Source of the DNA: Oscillospiraceae bacterium
GTDB taxonomy: Bacteria > Bacillota > Clostridia > Oscillospirales > Acutalibacteraceae
Assembly (NCBI GenBank): GCA_015065615.1
Contig: SVPY01000012.1
Coordinates: 1 to 64,000 of the forward strand
Direction of reading: 5' to 3'
Length of the DNA: 64,000 nt
In this document: positions 8,362 through 17,416 of the stretch, piece by piece
Layout: each line of letters begins with the position of its first letter
How positions within the stretch are numbered: position 1 is the stretch's first letter
The notes under the pieces: generated by a model
Told to the model about the DNA's origin: nothing
Database searches by the model: none
Seen by the model: the letters and a program-made list of their open reading frames with translations, nothing else
Made by a program: the position numbers and the translations under genes

Positions 8362-8904
8362 TTATTTCAGTATTTTAAGCGCCTGCTTATGGAATTTTTG
8401 GAAATACATTATTATAAGTCCCTTTAAGGCTTTATCGTAAATAATAAATACTACGTTGGCAAGAAGTAAAAGAATTATGGGTGCAAAGGGAGCGAATACG
8501 CCTAAGCCTTCAATTGTTTCGAAGGGGATAAAAAGAACGTAGATAGTTAAATAAAACTCACCGATAGCTGCGGCGTTGAAAAGAATAAGCTTCAGAACCA
8601 TTTTAACTATACTGCTTTTTATCTTATCAAACATACCGTAAATGGCAGGATAATAACCGAAGAAAAGTACGTAAATTAAAAGCGCTTCTTTATCGGTTAC
8701 TATAAAAAATGAAAGTACGCTTACCGCTAAAAATGCGGTAATGCCCCATTTGACTCCCAATTCTGCTACTATGGGAATTAAAATACATCCTGCTAAAGCA
8801 GGCAGAGCGATTGTGGCAGAGGGAATTATACCGCCTAAAAACATAATTACAAGTGAAAGGGCGCAAATAAGACCTGTAAAAGCCAGTTTAGAACTTTGTT
8901 TCAT
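8362..8904 (-). CDS. Integral membrane protein, possible ECF-transporter S component type
   Basis: About 180 aa with five or six hydrophobic segments, starting MKQSSKLAFTGLICALS. The small hydrophobic start with a helix-ending loop and the AELGVKWG stretch resemble membrane subunits of energy-coupling-factor transporters or DUF2232-type proteins. This family call is tentative. The start at 8904 is preferred because the longer in-frame start at 8970 would overlap the preceding J-domain gene by 34 bases and has no ribosome site of its own. Co-transcribed with the J-domain protein and DUF5685 gene upstream. Confidence 0.65.
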   Translation of the reverse strand: MKQSSKLAFTGLICALSLVIMFLGGIIPSATIALPALAGCILIPIVAELGVKWGITAFLAVSVLSFFIVTDKEALLIYVLFFGYYPAIYGMFDKIKSSIVKMVLKLILFNAAAIGEFYLTIYVLFIPFETIEGLGVFAPFAPIILLLLANVVFIIYDKALKGLIIMYFQKFHKQALKILK

Positions 8905-8936
8905 ATCGTTTAATTTAACTCTTTTATATTTGATAA

Positions 8937-9602
8937 TTAACAGCAGGAAATAAGGTCGCCGCCCATACATTCACAGCAACAGTCGGCGCAAATAAGGCTC
9001 TGGCATAAGTCGCAGCTGTTGCAGTTATCGCAGCTGCCGGAACTTGATCTCATATTTGAATTATAGCCGCCCTGATAGCCGCTTCGCTGGTGCATAGCCT
9101 GATTGTAGGCGTTTCTGTATTCCATATTTTCCGGGTCCATCTGAGTGGCGCGGAAGAAATGCTCCTTGGCTTCTTCAAGCCAGCCGCGTCTGTAGAGTAC
9201 GCTTCCTTTTAAGAAGTACCACTCTGCATCCCTTGATTCACCGGGCACACCGTTTAAAATCTGGTCGGCATCGGCAATTCTGCCGCTGTTTATAAAGCTT
9301 CTTACGTCGTTATAGCCGCTCTGGCGGTTGTAATTCTGATAGCCGCCGTAATTATTCTGGTAGCCGCCGTAGGTGTTCTGATAACCGCCGTAGGAATTCT
9401 GGTTTTTATTCTGCTTACGCATAGCTACTATGTTATCGTAAGCTTCGTTTATTTCCTTCATTTTCTCGTCGGCAAGCTCCGCAAGAGGGCTATCCGCATA
9501 CTGGTCGGGGTGGTATTTCTTTGCTAAGGTGCGGTAAGCTTCTTTAATTTCTTCGTCTGTTGCAGTTTGTGTTACGCCTAAAACCTTGTAGGGGTCTTTC
9601 AT
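8937..9602 (-). CDS. J-domain protein with TPR segment and Cys-rich tail
   Basis: 221 aa, not a full DnaJ. Residues 1-65 are a J domain with the HPD motif at 31-33, which would stimulate an Hsp70 ATPase. Residues about 70-95 contain [10 protein letters not shown] repeats, a flexible Gly/Tyr/Asn linker. Residues about 100-170 hold tetratricopeptide-like helices. The last 35 residues have about ten cysteines, including adjacent CCC, suggesting metal or cluster binding or a lipid-modified or disulphide-linked tail. It sits between DUF5685 and a membrane protein in one operon, so the client may be at the membrane. Confidence 0.85.
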   Translation of the reverse strand: MKDPYKVLGVTQTATDEEIKEAYRTLAKKYHPDQYADSPLAELADEKMKEINEAYDNIVAMRKQNKNQNSYGGYQNTYGGYQNNYGGYQNYNRQSGYNDVRSFINSGRIADADQILNGVPGESRDAEWYFLKGSVLYRRGWLEEAKEHFFRATQMDPENMEYRNAYNQAMHQRSGYQGGYNSNMRSSSGSCDNCNSCDLCQSLICADCCCECMGGDLISCC

Positions 9603-9628
9603 TATTATTCTCCTGAATATATATAAAT

Positions 9629-10549
9629 TTATTTATCGTGTTTTTTCTTTCGATCTTTTTTATTAACGTGCAAAAAGATTATCTCTCTTTGCATTTCGGG
9701 TAAGCCTAAGTTTATTATATTACTGATTATACCGCTGTAACGGCCGTTATTCAAGAGGTTTGAAGCTTTTATCATCATTGAAACGTTGCCGTTAAGAGAA
9801 AAATTACATTCCTCTTCAATATATTTCCTTTTTTCCTCACTTAAAGTATCGGTGCTATTTAAATTTAAACCGAATTTCTTAATAAGGGGGTTGAAATTTT
9901 TGCTTTTTAAATCTTCCTCTAAGTCGTCCGCCGCGTCTATGGTGTAAATCCACCTGCCTAAAAAGTAGCCTAAATTTTCAAGGGCGGGCTTAGAAAAGCT
10001 TTCGTCCCTTGCAAGCTCACCGCACACGGTTTTAAGCATATTTGCCGTGGGCTCACAGCAGGCGTCAAGGTGCATATCTTTTTTTTCGGCTTCAAGCTGA
10101 GCTTTAAGCATTTGGTTTAAAGCATCATAAATAAAAGGATAATCCGAGGAAGCTTTTTTATAAGCTTTTTTGCATAAAGTTTTCAGGAATTTATAAATAA
10201 CTTTTTTAATTCCCTTTTCGTCAAGAGAATTGTCCAGTATCTTACCGTAGCTCATCATTACGGTTAAGGCGGCGGCTTTCTTGTAAATTTCCTCCTCTGT
10301 AAAAATGTAGTTGCACTTTTTAAAAGGATTGAAAATACATTTGCCCTTAACACAGCACTTATTTTTCTCGTCGAAACCCTCGTTTAAAGAGAGTAAAACG
10401 TAGAAAGTAAGGTCGTAGCTTAAGAAAAAGCTCTGCATTCTGCCGTAATGCTTTGCGATGCTTTTGCATAAAGTACAGTATACGGCTTTGTACTCATCAT
10501 ATTCATTTACTTTAAGTTCACCTTTTAACGGTCTTACGTAGCCGAACAT
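9629..10549 (-). CDS. DUF5685 family protein
   Basis: 306 aa beginning [14 protein letters not shown], the conserved start of DUF5685 proteins of Clostridia. A Cys pair YCTLCK near residue 30 and further cysteines (CCVKGKC and an FKKC segment) suggest metal binding. A mostly alpha-helical body contains [11 protein letters not shown] around residue 210, which resembles the Asp-rich metal/diphosphate site of prenyl-transferase folds. The function of the family is not known to me. It is the first gene of the operon with the J-domain protein, 26 bases upstream, a pairing that makes assisted folding or assembly plausible. Confidence 0.8.
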   Translation of the reverse strand: MFGYVRPLKGELKVNEYDEYKAVYCTLCKSIAKHYGRMQSFFLSYDLTFYVLLSLNEGFDEKNKCCVKGKCIFNPFKKCNYIFTEEEIYKKAAALTVMMSYGKILDNSLDEKGIKKVIYKFLKTLCKKAYKKASSDYPFIYDALNQMLKAQLEAEKKDMHLDACCEPTANMLKTVCGELARDESFSKPALENLGYFLGRWIYTIDAADDLEEDLKSKNFNPLIKKFGLNLNSTDTLSEEKRKYIEEECNFSLNGNVSMMIKASNLLNNGRYSGIISNIINLGLPEMQREIIFLHVNKKDRKKKHDK

Positions 10550-10691
10550 ACTTTAATTCCCTTATATTAATTATATTTATATAATACAATAGTTTAAAGA
10601 AAATATGTTTAACACATTGTGAATTTTTTAAAATAAACTAAAATATCATAGCCTTAATTTTTCTTTATATTAATAAAACCACACAAAAATC

Positions 10692-10720
10692 TTGACAAAT
10701 CAGGCTAAAAATTATAAAAT
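10692..10720 (+). promoter_or_regulatory. rny promoter and long leader
   Basis: TTGACA (10692-10697), 17-base spacer, TAAAAT (10715-10720). A leader of about 155 bases follows, in which GTGCGG near 10760 can pair with CCGCAC near 10829. Otherwise the 334-base gap 10550-10883 shows no gene. Confidence 0.7.
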
Positions 10721-10883
10721 TAGATGTGGAATGCATTTGTTTTTACCCGAGAGCTTACAGTGCGGAAAGTAAGCGCTTAAGGTCTTATTATAAATTGCAT
10801 ATATAGGGCGATTGTATAAAAATCTCCCGCACACTAAATTTGATTATAATCTTTGAAAAAGAAAAGAGAAAAGGAGGTGCCCA

Positions 10884-12449
10884 ATGGGTCCTGATGTAAG
10901 TTTACTTGTCGCTATACTTATTGCAGTGGCTTGTGCAGCCGCTTCCGGCGCAGCATTATTCTTCGTTGGTGTTAACCACAGAAAGAAAATTGCAGAAGCT
11001 GCCATAGGTTCAGCAGAGCAGGAAGCCGAGAGAATCGTAACGGAGGCTAAAGCTCAGGCTGAAAGAAAAAAGAAGGAAGCTGTTCTTGAAGGTAAGGATG
11101 AGATCTTAAAGCTTAAGAACGAATCCGACCGCGAGCTCAATGAACGCCGCAAGGAAGTTCAGCGCCAGGAAAGAAGAATTCTTCAGAAAGAAGAAAACTT
11201 AGACAAAAAGATGGAAAACCTTGAGAATAAAGAAAATCAGGTTGACCAGAAAAACAAAAAGGCAGACGCTACGTTAGCAGAAGCAGAAAAAATCAAGAAG
11301 AGCCAGCTTGATATCCTTGAGAAACTTTCAGGTTTCACAACCGAGCAGGCAAAAGCATATCTCTTAGAAACACTTGAAAACGATCTTGCCCACGAAAAGG
11401 CAGTAAAGATAATGGAGTTCGAGCAGCAGACTAAGGATGATTCCGATAAATTAGCACGTGAAATCATTTCTCTTGCTATTCAGCGCTGTGCAGCTGACCA
11501 CGTAAGTGAAGCAGTTATCAGTGTTGTTCCCCTTCCCAACGACGAGATGAAGGGTAGAATTATCGGCCGTGAGGGTAGAAACATCCGCGCTATTGAAACA
11601 CTCACAGGTGTTGATTTAATTATCGACGATACTCCCGAGGCAATTACACTTTCAAGCTTTGAGCCTGTAAGACGTGAGGTTGCACGTCTCGCTCTTGAAA
11701 AGCTTATCTCCGACGGCAGAATTCATCCCACAAGAATTGAAGAAACCGTTGAAAAGGCAAGAAAAGAAGTTGAGGCTACCATTAAGTCCGAAGGTGAGAG
11801 AGCAGTTATCTCCGCCGGCGTTAACGGAATTAATCACGAGCTTATTAAGCTTTTAGGCCGTTTGCGTTACCGCACAAGTTACGGTCAGAACGTTCTTGAC
11901 CACTCACTTGAAGTTTCATACATAGCTGGTATGATGGCTTCTGAGCTTGGCCTTGATCCCACCGTTGCAAGAAGAGCAGGTTTACTCCACGATATCGGTA
12001 AGTCCCTTGACCACGAAATCGAGGGCAGCCACGTTGATATCGGTGTGGACGTTGCTAAGAAGTATAAGGAAAGCGAAGCTGTTATCCATGCTATTGCTGC
12101 TCACCACGGTGATGTTGAAGCTAAAACAGTTATTGCTTGTATCGTACAGGCAGCCGACGCTATCTCTGCTGCAAGACCCGGTGCTAGAAAAGAGAAGCTT
12201 GAAAGCTACATCAAGCGTCTTGAAAAGCTCGAAGAGCTCACAGCATCCTTCGAAGGCGTTGAGAGATGCTATGCTGTTCAGGCAGGTAGAGAGGTTCGTG
12301 TTCTTGTTAAACCCGAGGTTATCGATGACGATAAGATGACTCTTCTCGCTCGTGAAATTTGCCAGAAGATTGAGGATGAATTAAGCTATCCCGGTCAGAT
12401 TAAGGTAAATATGATCAGAGAAAGCAGAGCAGTAGACTACGCAAAATAA
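10884..12449 (+). CDS. rny: Ribonuclease Y
   Basis: Membrane-anchored endoribonuclease that starts mRNA turnover in Gram-positive bacteria. The 521-aa protein has the full family layout. An N-terminal membrane helix at about residues 5-27 is followed by a long charged coiled coil to about residue 190 (rich in Lys, Glu, Gln and Arg). Then come a KH RNA-binding domain containing [13 protein letters not shown] and an HD phosphohydrolase domain with HSLEV, HDIGK and AAHH metal ligands. Length matches the family (about 515-520 aa). AAAGGAGG precedes the ATG. Codon use is optimised (many CTT, CTC and TCC), consistent with steady expression. Confidence 0.97.
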   Translation: MGPDVSLLVAILIAVACAAASGAALFFVGVNHRKKIAEAAIGSAEQEAERIVTEAKAQAERKKKEAVLEGKDEILKLKNESDRELNERRKEVQRQERRILQKEENLDKKMENLENKENQVDQKNKKADATLAEAEKIKKSQLDILEKLSGFTTEQAKAYLLETLENDLAHEKAVKIMEFEQQTKDDSDKLAREIISLAIQRCAADHVSEAVISVVPLPNDEMKGRIIGREGRNIRAIETLTGVDLIIDDTPEAITLSSFEPVRREVARLALEKLISDGRIHPTRIEETVEKARKEVEATIKSEGERAVISAGVNGINHELIKLLGRLRYRTSYGQNVLDHSLEVSYIAGMMASELGLDPTVARRAGLLHDIGKSLDHEIEGSHVDIGVDVAKKYKESEAVIHAIAAHHGDVEAKTVIACIVQAADAISAARPGARKEKLESYIKRLEKLEELTASFEGVERCYAVQAGREVRVLVKPEVIDDDKMTLLAREICQKIEDELSYPGQIKVNMIRESRAVDYAK

Positions 12450-12461
12450 TAATTAAAACGT

Positions 12462-12498
12462 AAGGGAGAGTGATTTCGAAAGAAATTACCCTCCCTTT
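12462..12498 (+). terminator. rny terminator
   Basis: Long hairpin from AAGGGAG to CTCCCTT with GATTTC/GAAATT near a GAAA loop, then TTTAAATTT. Confidence 0.8.
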
Positions 12499-12521
12499 AA
12501 ATTTAATTGAATTTATAAAAT

Positions 12522-12645
12522 CTTGTAGGGGACGGCGCCAACGACGTCCCGTAAGCCTCATCGAAATCTCGCGGACCGCCAATGGCGGCAAATTTGCAAG
12601 CAAATATTGGCGTAATTTCTTGCGAAATTTCGTCCGCCCTACAAG
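12522..12645. repeat. Palindromic GTAGGG element (family B), 124 bp
   Basis: Perfect 9-bp terminal inverted repeats CTTGTAGGG (12522-12530) and CCCTACAAG (12637-12645) enclose nested palindromes such as CCGCCAATGGCGG. No coding frame. It has the size and shape of a MITE-like or large REP-like element. Together with the two copies below it fills much of the 550-base gap between rny and the sigma factor gene. Confidence 0.65.
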
Positions 12646-12666
12646 GTAATTCTTAAACTCTCCACT

Positions 12667-12697
12667 TTGTAGGGGATGGCAATTTTGACGTCCCTTT
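12667..12697. repeat. Short family-B GTAGGG element
   Basis: TTGTAGGGGA...GTCCCTTT forms one hairpin with the same left end as the neighbouring element; it looks like an internally deleted copy. Confidence 0.5.
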
Positions 12698-12724
12698 AAG
12701 GTTCAGGTAAGGTTAATAAAAATG

Positions 12725-12819
12725 CATCGTAGGGATAGGTTTTACACCTGTCCCTTTGGCGTAAGCCAAAGATAACCTTGCCATTATCTCACGGACAACC
12801 AATGGTTGCCCCTACAATG
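12725..12819. repeat. Family-B GTAGGG element, 95 bp
   Basis: Ends CATCGTAGGG and CCCTACAATG are inverted repeats with one mismatch. Internal hairpins GGCGTAAGCC and CAACCAATGGTTG sit inside, and GGATAGG/CCTGTCC sits near the left end. Downstream, 12847-12872 holds another hairpin (AGTTTAA/TTAAACT) and then only AT-rich sequence before the next gene. Confidence 0.6.
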
Positions 12820-12996
12820 GTGGTTAGTCATTCACCGCGGCAGGAAAAGTTTAAAAGGCTTCTCCTTAAACTTTACTTACTTTTTATTATAGTTTAAATA
12901 CTCGTTTTTCGGTTTTAAATTTTTAAATAAATTCTATAAAATGAATGCAATCAAAATTAATTTTGCCACACTTATATAGTGAAAGGAGTTGAAAAT

Positions 12997-14616
12997 ATGA
13001 CTGAAATCAATGAATCTGTAAGTAAGCTTATGGAAGAATATTCGAAGGAGTTTTTGGGCAAAGTGTTTTACTTTGCGCTTAAGAAGACGGGGAGTGAAGC
13101 GGAGGCGGAAAATTTATGCTCAGAGATTACTTTAAATATATTCCTGCAGCTTAAAAAGGGCAACATCCCTATGAACTTCACTTCCTGGGTATGGAAAATT
13201 GCAAGAAACCGCTATGCAAAATGGGCGGAAGAAAAGCATAAGCGCGCGTCCTACTTAGAAAGTGAGGATATCGGGGATATGGACGTAGTTTCAAAGGAAC
13301 CGACACCTGAGGAAAGCTTCCTTAAAAATGAGGAGCTTTCACTTTTAAGGCGTGAACTTTCCTTTATTTCCTCCGACTACAGAAACATAGTACTTGCCTA
13401 TTACGTTGAAAACAGAAGTGTTTCGGACATTGCAAACTCCTTAAAATTACCTAAGGGCACGGTGGAAAGCAAGCTTTTCCGTGCAAGAAAAATTTTGAAA
13501 GAAGGTATGAGTATGGCAAGAGAATTTGGTAAATTAAGTTACAGTCCCGAGAAAATAGGCTTTAGTATGAACGGTAAGTTTGGTAGTTACGGCGAACCAT
13601 GGAATTATTTAAACAGGCTTCTGTGCGTAAATATCATGCTGGCAGCCTACAGAAATCCCTCAACAGCCGAGGAGCTTGCGATTGAGGTGGGGGTTGCCCT
13701 TCCTTATATGGAGAATGAGCTTGAGGCACTTGTGAATTCCACCTTGATGCGAAAGAAGGGCAATAAGTACGAAACCGCCATATACATCACAAGCGCCGAG
13801 GCACAGGATAAAGTGGGCGCCCATTTAATAGGTATGGCGCCTGAGCTTTATAAGGCGGTAAGGGATATTCTTGAATTTGAGCTTGAGTGCTGTAAGGAGA
13901 AGCTTTCCGCAATTTACGGCGGTACTGATTTTGAATGCGCAAAATGGTCTTTGATCTTATTGCTTACCGATAAGCTTGCAAGGAAAGTGGAAAATAAGTT
14001 CTGTGAACACCGCGCTACGGTTCGACCCAACGGCGGTGAATGGGATTTAAGCGGTCATGAACGCTATGAAGGCGACAGATTTGAATATATCGGTCTGCAC
14101 GGCTGTCAGGATATGCCTAAGGGTGAGGGGTACATAGATTTCGGTATGTATAAATTATATACGCGTGAGCTTTATAAAAAAATGCCTGATTATATTCCTT
14201 ACACGGAGGTTAAAGCCCTGAAAGCTTTGGCGATTAATGAAGCCGAAGGTATTAATGATGAGGTGATATCGGGCCTTTGTGAACGGGGTTTTGTAAACAA
14301 AACTGAAAAAGGCTATGATGTAAAATTCCTTGTTATTAATGAGAATAATAAAAAGCCTATGAACGAAGCAGAGAAGGCAGAGTATAAAAAGTTATGGGAC
14401 AAGGCTATAGGTCTCTTTGAGCGTCAGTATGTATTTGGCAGGGAGATTTGCCTTAAAGAAGTGCCCGAGGTTTTGAAAAACGACAAACGCGCGATAGATA
14501 TTGCAGTAGAAACGGCATCAAACTTCCGCGGTGCAGTTATTACTGAAGCCGAGAAAGACGGATATTTGAAATATGACCCCGAAAACATTATGACCGGTGT
14601 TTATATGGTGTTATAA
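12997..14616 (+). CDS. ECF-like sigma factor with ~360-residue C-terminal extension
   Basis: Residues about 1-175 form a sigma-70 group 4 factor. Region 2 spans roughly residues 10-85 with the SWVWKIARNRYAKW promoter-melting helix. Region 4 at about 115-170 contains NIVLAYYVENRSVSDIA and a KLPKGTVESKLFRAR recognition helix. Residues 180-539 are an extension of unknown fold, not seen in ordinary ECF factors of 160-200 aa. The extension contains a possible winged-helix-like segment (STAEELAIEVGVALPYMENE). ATG 12997 is chosen over an upstream GTG because the AAAGGAG site lies between them. No anti-sigma gene is adjacent, so the extension may itself sense the signal. Confidence 0.82.
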   Translation: MTEINESVSKLMEEYSKEFLGKVFYFALKKTGSEAEAENLCSEITLNIFLQLKKGNIPMNFTSWVWKIARNRYAKWAEEKHKRASYLESEDIGDMDVVSKEPTPEESFLKNEELSLLRRELSFISSDYRNIVLAYYVENRSVSDIANSLKLPKGTVESKLFRARKILKEGMSMAREFGKLSYSPEKIGFSMNGKFGSYGEPWNYLNRLLCVNIMLAAYRNPSTAEELAIEVGVALPYMENELEALVNSTLMRKKGNKYETAIYITSAEAQDKVGAHLIGMAPELYKAVRDILEFELECCKEKLSAIYGGTDFECAKWSLILLLTDKLARKVENKFCEHRATVRPNGGEWDLSGHERYEGDRFEYIGLHGCQDMPKGEGYIDFGMYKLYTRELYKKMPDYIPYTEVKALKALAINEAEGINDEVISGLCERGFVNKTEKGYDVKFLVINENNKKPMNEAEKAEYKKLWDKAIGLFERQYVFGREICLKEVPEVLKNDKRAIDIAVETASNFRGAVITEAEKDGYLKYDPENIMTGVYMVL

Positions 14617-14623
14617 AACAAAA

Positions 14624-14646
14624 AAGGAGAGGCTTTACCTCTCCTT
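14624..14646. terminator. Bidirectional terminator between convergent genes
   Basis: 9-bp perfect stem AAGGAGAGG/CCTCTCCTT, 5-base loop, with A-run on the left and T-rich sequence on the right. Confidence 0.85.
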
Positions 14647-14659
14647 AATTTTTATTTAA

Positions 14660-15193
14660 TTATAAGCTTCTGCCGATTGCAATAGCCTTCTTGTTGAAGT
14701 CAAGCATAGCAGCCTTCTTGGGAGGAATACACTTTAAAAGTGCCTTTTCGATTGTTTCTTCCTCACAGAAGGGGCATTCCTTATAGAGCTTACCTAAAAG
14801 GATGATGTTGGCAAGACCCTTTAAGCCGTTTTCTTCAGCAAGCTTTGTAGCGGGTACGTAGAATACCTTAACGTCGTCTCTTTCTACTTTTTTATCGATT
14901 AAGTAACTATCGATAATTACGATACCGCCCTCTTCAACGTCGTTAATGAACTTATCAAGGGAAGGGAGGTTCATAGCGATTAAAACGTTGGGGTTAGTTA
15001 CGAGGGGTGAGCCAATAGGAGTATCGGAAATACATACGGAGCAGTTAGCTGTACCGCCGCGCATTTCGGGACCGTAGGAGGGGAGCCAGGAGATTTCTTT
15101 ATTATCGATAAGACCTGCGTAAGCGGCAACCTTACCGGAGAAGAGTATGCCCTGACCGCCGAAGCCTGCAAATACAATGTTTAAATCCTGCAT
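14660..15193 (-). CDS. 2-oxoacid:ferredoxin oxidoreductase, gamma subunit
   Basis: 177 aa. The N-terminal [12 protein letters not shown] motif (residues 11-22) and the [12 protein letters not shown] segment are diagnostic of the gamma domain of ketoacid:ferredoxin oxidoreductases, which contributes to coenzyme A binding. Its start codon overlaps the beta subunit stop codon by one base (TAATG), a sign of coupled translation. Last gene of a five-gene operon. The enzyme converts a 2-oxoacid and CoA to an acyl-CoA, CO2 and reduced ferredoxin in the cytoplasm. Confidence 0.93.
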   Translation of the reverse strand: MQDLNIVFAGFGGQGILFSGKVAAYAGLIDNKEISWLPSYGPEMRGGTANCSVCISDTPIGSPLVTNPNVLIAMNLPSLDKFINDVEEGGIVIIDSYLIDKKVERDDVKVFYVPATKLAEENGLKGLANIILLGKLYKECPFCEEETIEKALLKCIPPKKAAMLDFNKKAIAIGRSL

Positions 15194-15960
15194 TATTCCT
15201 TATCTCCTTTCATTAAGTCACGCTTGTCGCCATCCTTATATACGCCTAAGGGGTAGTAAGGAATCATATTCTGACGAAGCCACTCTAAAGCATCAACGGG
15301 AGAAAGACCCCAGTTTGTGGGACATGTGGAAAGAACTTCAACAATGCTGTAGCCTTTGCCTTCTATCTGATTCTGGAAAGCCTTCTTAATAGCAGCCTTA
15401 GCTGTTTTTACGTTCTTTACGCTATCAACTGTAACTCTCTGAGCAAGAGCAACACCGTCTAAAGTAGAGAGCATCTCGCATACTCTTACGGGGAAGCCTG
15501 CAGAGTTTACGTCACGGCCGTAAGGAGTTGTCTGAGTTGTCTGGCCGGGGAGAGATGTAGGAGCCATCTGGCCGCCTGTCATACCGTAAATTGCATTATT
15601 GATAAAGATAACTGTGATGTTTTCGCCTCTTGTAGCAGCGTGAACTGTTTCAGCAGTACCGATAGCGGCTAAGTCGCCGTCACCCTGATATGTGAAGATA
15701 ACGCCATCGGGTAATGCGCGGCGAAGGCCTGTAGCAACAGCCTGAGCTCTGCCGTGAGGAGCCTGAACCATATCGCAGCCAAAATAATTGTAGGACATAA
15801 CGCTGCAGCCAACTGAAGCAACGCCTACTGCCTTGCCCTCTACACCAAGCTCATCAAGTACTTCAGCTACGAGGCGGTGTACGATACCGTGTGTACAGCC
15901 GGGGCAGTAGTGAAGGGGAGCATCGGTAAGAGCATGAGGTTTCTTAAATACTACGTCCAT
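15193..15960 (-). CDS. 2-oxoacid:ferredoxin oxidoreductase, beta (thiamine diphosphate) subunit
   Basis: 255 aa with CPGCTHG at residues 19-25, the thiamine diphosphate/Mg site GDGDLAAIG and the NNAIYGMTGGQ segment. This subunit carries thiamine diphosphate and the catalytic decarboxylation site. Its usual length is 240-290 aa. The motif set fits the 2-oxoglutarate or branched-chain 2-oxoacid (Kor/Vor) types better than pyruvate oxidoreductase, but substrate cannot be settled by sequence reading. Confidence 0.93.
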   Translation of the reverse strand: MDVVFKKPHALTDAPLHYCPGCTHGIVHRLVAEVLDELGVEGKAVGVASVGCSVMSYNYFGCDMVQAPHGRAQAVATGLRRALPDGVIFTYQGDGDLAAIGTAETVHAATRGENITVIFINNAIYGMTGGQMAPTSLPGQTTQTTPYGRDVNSAGFPVRVCEMLSTLDGVALAQRVTVDSVKNVKTAKAAIKKAFQNQIEGKGYSIVEVLSTCPTNWGLSPVDALEWLRQNMIPYYPLGVYKDGDKRDLMKGDKE

Positions 15961-16010
15961 ATTATTAACCTGTTATGTAAAATAACTTATCCTTTCGTAA
16001 TTTTCCCTGA

Positions 16011-17066
16011 TTAAGCCATGAGTCTTTCAATTTCGGCTAAAATCTCCTTGGGTGTGGGGATAATACCGCCTGTTCTGCCGTAGAAGTGTACGGGAACTTT
16101 ATGTTCAACAGCTAATTTAACGTCGTCTACCATCTGGCCCATGCTCATTTCAACTGTGAGTAAAGCCTTAGCCTGATTTGCTGCGCGCTTGAGTGCATCT
16201 GTGGGGAAGGGCCAGAGTGTAATGGGGCGGACTAAACCGACTTTAAGACCCTTTTCTCTTGCCTTATTAACAGCACCCTTAGCAACACGGCTGCTTGCAC
16301 CGTAAGCTACTAAGATAAGGTCTGCATCCTCTGTTAAGTATTCTTCAGCCATCTGCTCGTTTTTCTTGATGGTCTCGTATCTTTCATATCTTTCCTTTAC
16401 TAAGTCCTCAAGTGCGTTGGGAGTAAGGTAAAGGGAGTTAACGATATTGTGAGCTCTTTCGCCCTTGTGACCGCAGGATGCCCAGGGCTTAGCGATGGGC
16501 TCTTTTTCGCTCTTTTCGGGGAGAACAACGGGTTCCATCATCTGACCGAGCATACCGTCGGCTAAGATCATAGCGGGCATACGGTATTTATCAGCCATAT
16601 CGAATGCACCCTGAACCAAGTCAACCATTTCCTGAACTGTGGAGGGAGCAAATACGAGAACCTGGAAGTCACCGTGACCAAGAGCTTTAGTAGCCTGCCA
16701 GTAGTCTGCCTGAGAGGGCTGAATACCGCCGAGGCCGGGGCCGCCGCGCTGAACGTTGATGATAAGTGCGGGAAGGTCGGAACCTGCCATATAGGAGATA
16801 CCCTCACCCTTTAAGCTGATACCGGGGGATGAAGAAGAAGTCATCGCTCTTACACCGGCTGCAGAAGCGCCAAGAACCATATTGATAGCTGCTATTTCGC
16901 TTTCTGCCTGTAAATATGTGCCGCCGATTTTGGGCATACGCTTTGCCATATAAGCGGCAAGTTCTGTTTGAGGAGTTATGGGGTAACCGAAGAAGTGGTG
17001 GCAGCCTGCCTGAATAGCAGCTTCTGCTAAAGCTTCGTTACCTTTCATTAAAACTTTATCTGCCAT
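16011..17066 (-). CDS. 2-oxoacid:ferredoxin oxidoreductase, alpha subunit (Vor/Kor type)
   Basis: 351 aa. Opens with MKGNEALAEAAIQAGC followed by FFGYPITPQ, the pyrimidine-binding half of the thiamine enzyme, then SSSSPGISLKGEG and RGGPGLGG, all conserved in alpha subunits. No N-terminal gamma fusion is present, matching the separate gamma gene. Similar four-part sets are annotated as 3-methyl-2-oxobutanoate dehydrogenase VorB. It lies between the ferredoxin and beta genes in the same operon. Confidence 0.93.
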   Translation of the reverse strand: MADKVLMKGNEALAEAAIQAGCHHFFGYPITPQTELAAYMAKRMPKIGGTYLQAESEIAAINMVLGASAAGVRAMTSSSSPGISLKGEGISYMAGSDLPALIINVQRGGPGLGGIQPSQADYWQATKALGHGDFQVLVFAPSTVQEMVDLVQGAFDMADKYRMPAMILADGMLGQMMEPVVLPEKSEKEPIAKPWASCGHKGERAHNIVNSLYLTPNALEDLVKERYERYETIKKNEQMAEEYLTEDADLILVAYGASSRVAKGAVNKAREKGLKVGLVRPITLWPFPTDALKRAANQAKALLTVEMSMGQMVDDVKLAVEHKVPVHFYGRTGGIIPTPKEILAEIERLMA

Positions 17067-17130
17067 TTTTATATTTTCCTTTCAAGAAATCATTCTTTAA
17101 ACTTAACTGCTGACAGTAATTAAAATAAAT

Positions 17131-17337
17131 TTATCTGTATACAGTAATTGCAGTATCAGGGCACATAGTAGCGCAGAAGGCGCAGCCGATACAAGCGTTT
17201 TCGTCGGTAAGCTCAGCGGGGTGATAACCCTTAGCGTTGATCTTGCTTTTTGATAAAGCGATGATCTTTTTGGGGCATGTGTTTACACAAAGCGCACAAC
17301 CCTTGCATACGTTTTCATCAACAATTATCTTTGCCAT
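17131..17337 (-). CDS. 2-oxoacid oxidoreductase ferredoxin-like delta subunit
   Basis: 68 aa with two complete [4Fe-4S] ligand sets, C11-C14-C17-C21 and C49-C52-C55-C59, each ending in CP. It transfers electrons from the thiamine site to external ferredoxin. Length and cluster spacing match the small delta subunits of four-subunit oxidoreductases. It precedes the alpha subunit by about 65 bases. Confidence 0.93.
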   Translation of the reverse strand: MAKIIVDENVCKGCALCVNTCPKKIIALSKSKINAKGYHPAELTDENACIGCAFCATMCPDTAITVYR

Positions 17338-17416
17338 ATAAATTCATCTGCCTTTCTTTAGTGTGTATTGCTTATATATAACCTTTCTTTCAAAAGGAAT
17401 GGTTACAGTTAGAAAA

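Noticed and set aside
9061..9420. Low-complexity GCC-rich stretch as a DNA repeat element
   Set aside because: The periodic pattern is explained by the YGGYQN codons of the J-domain protein's linker.
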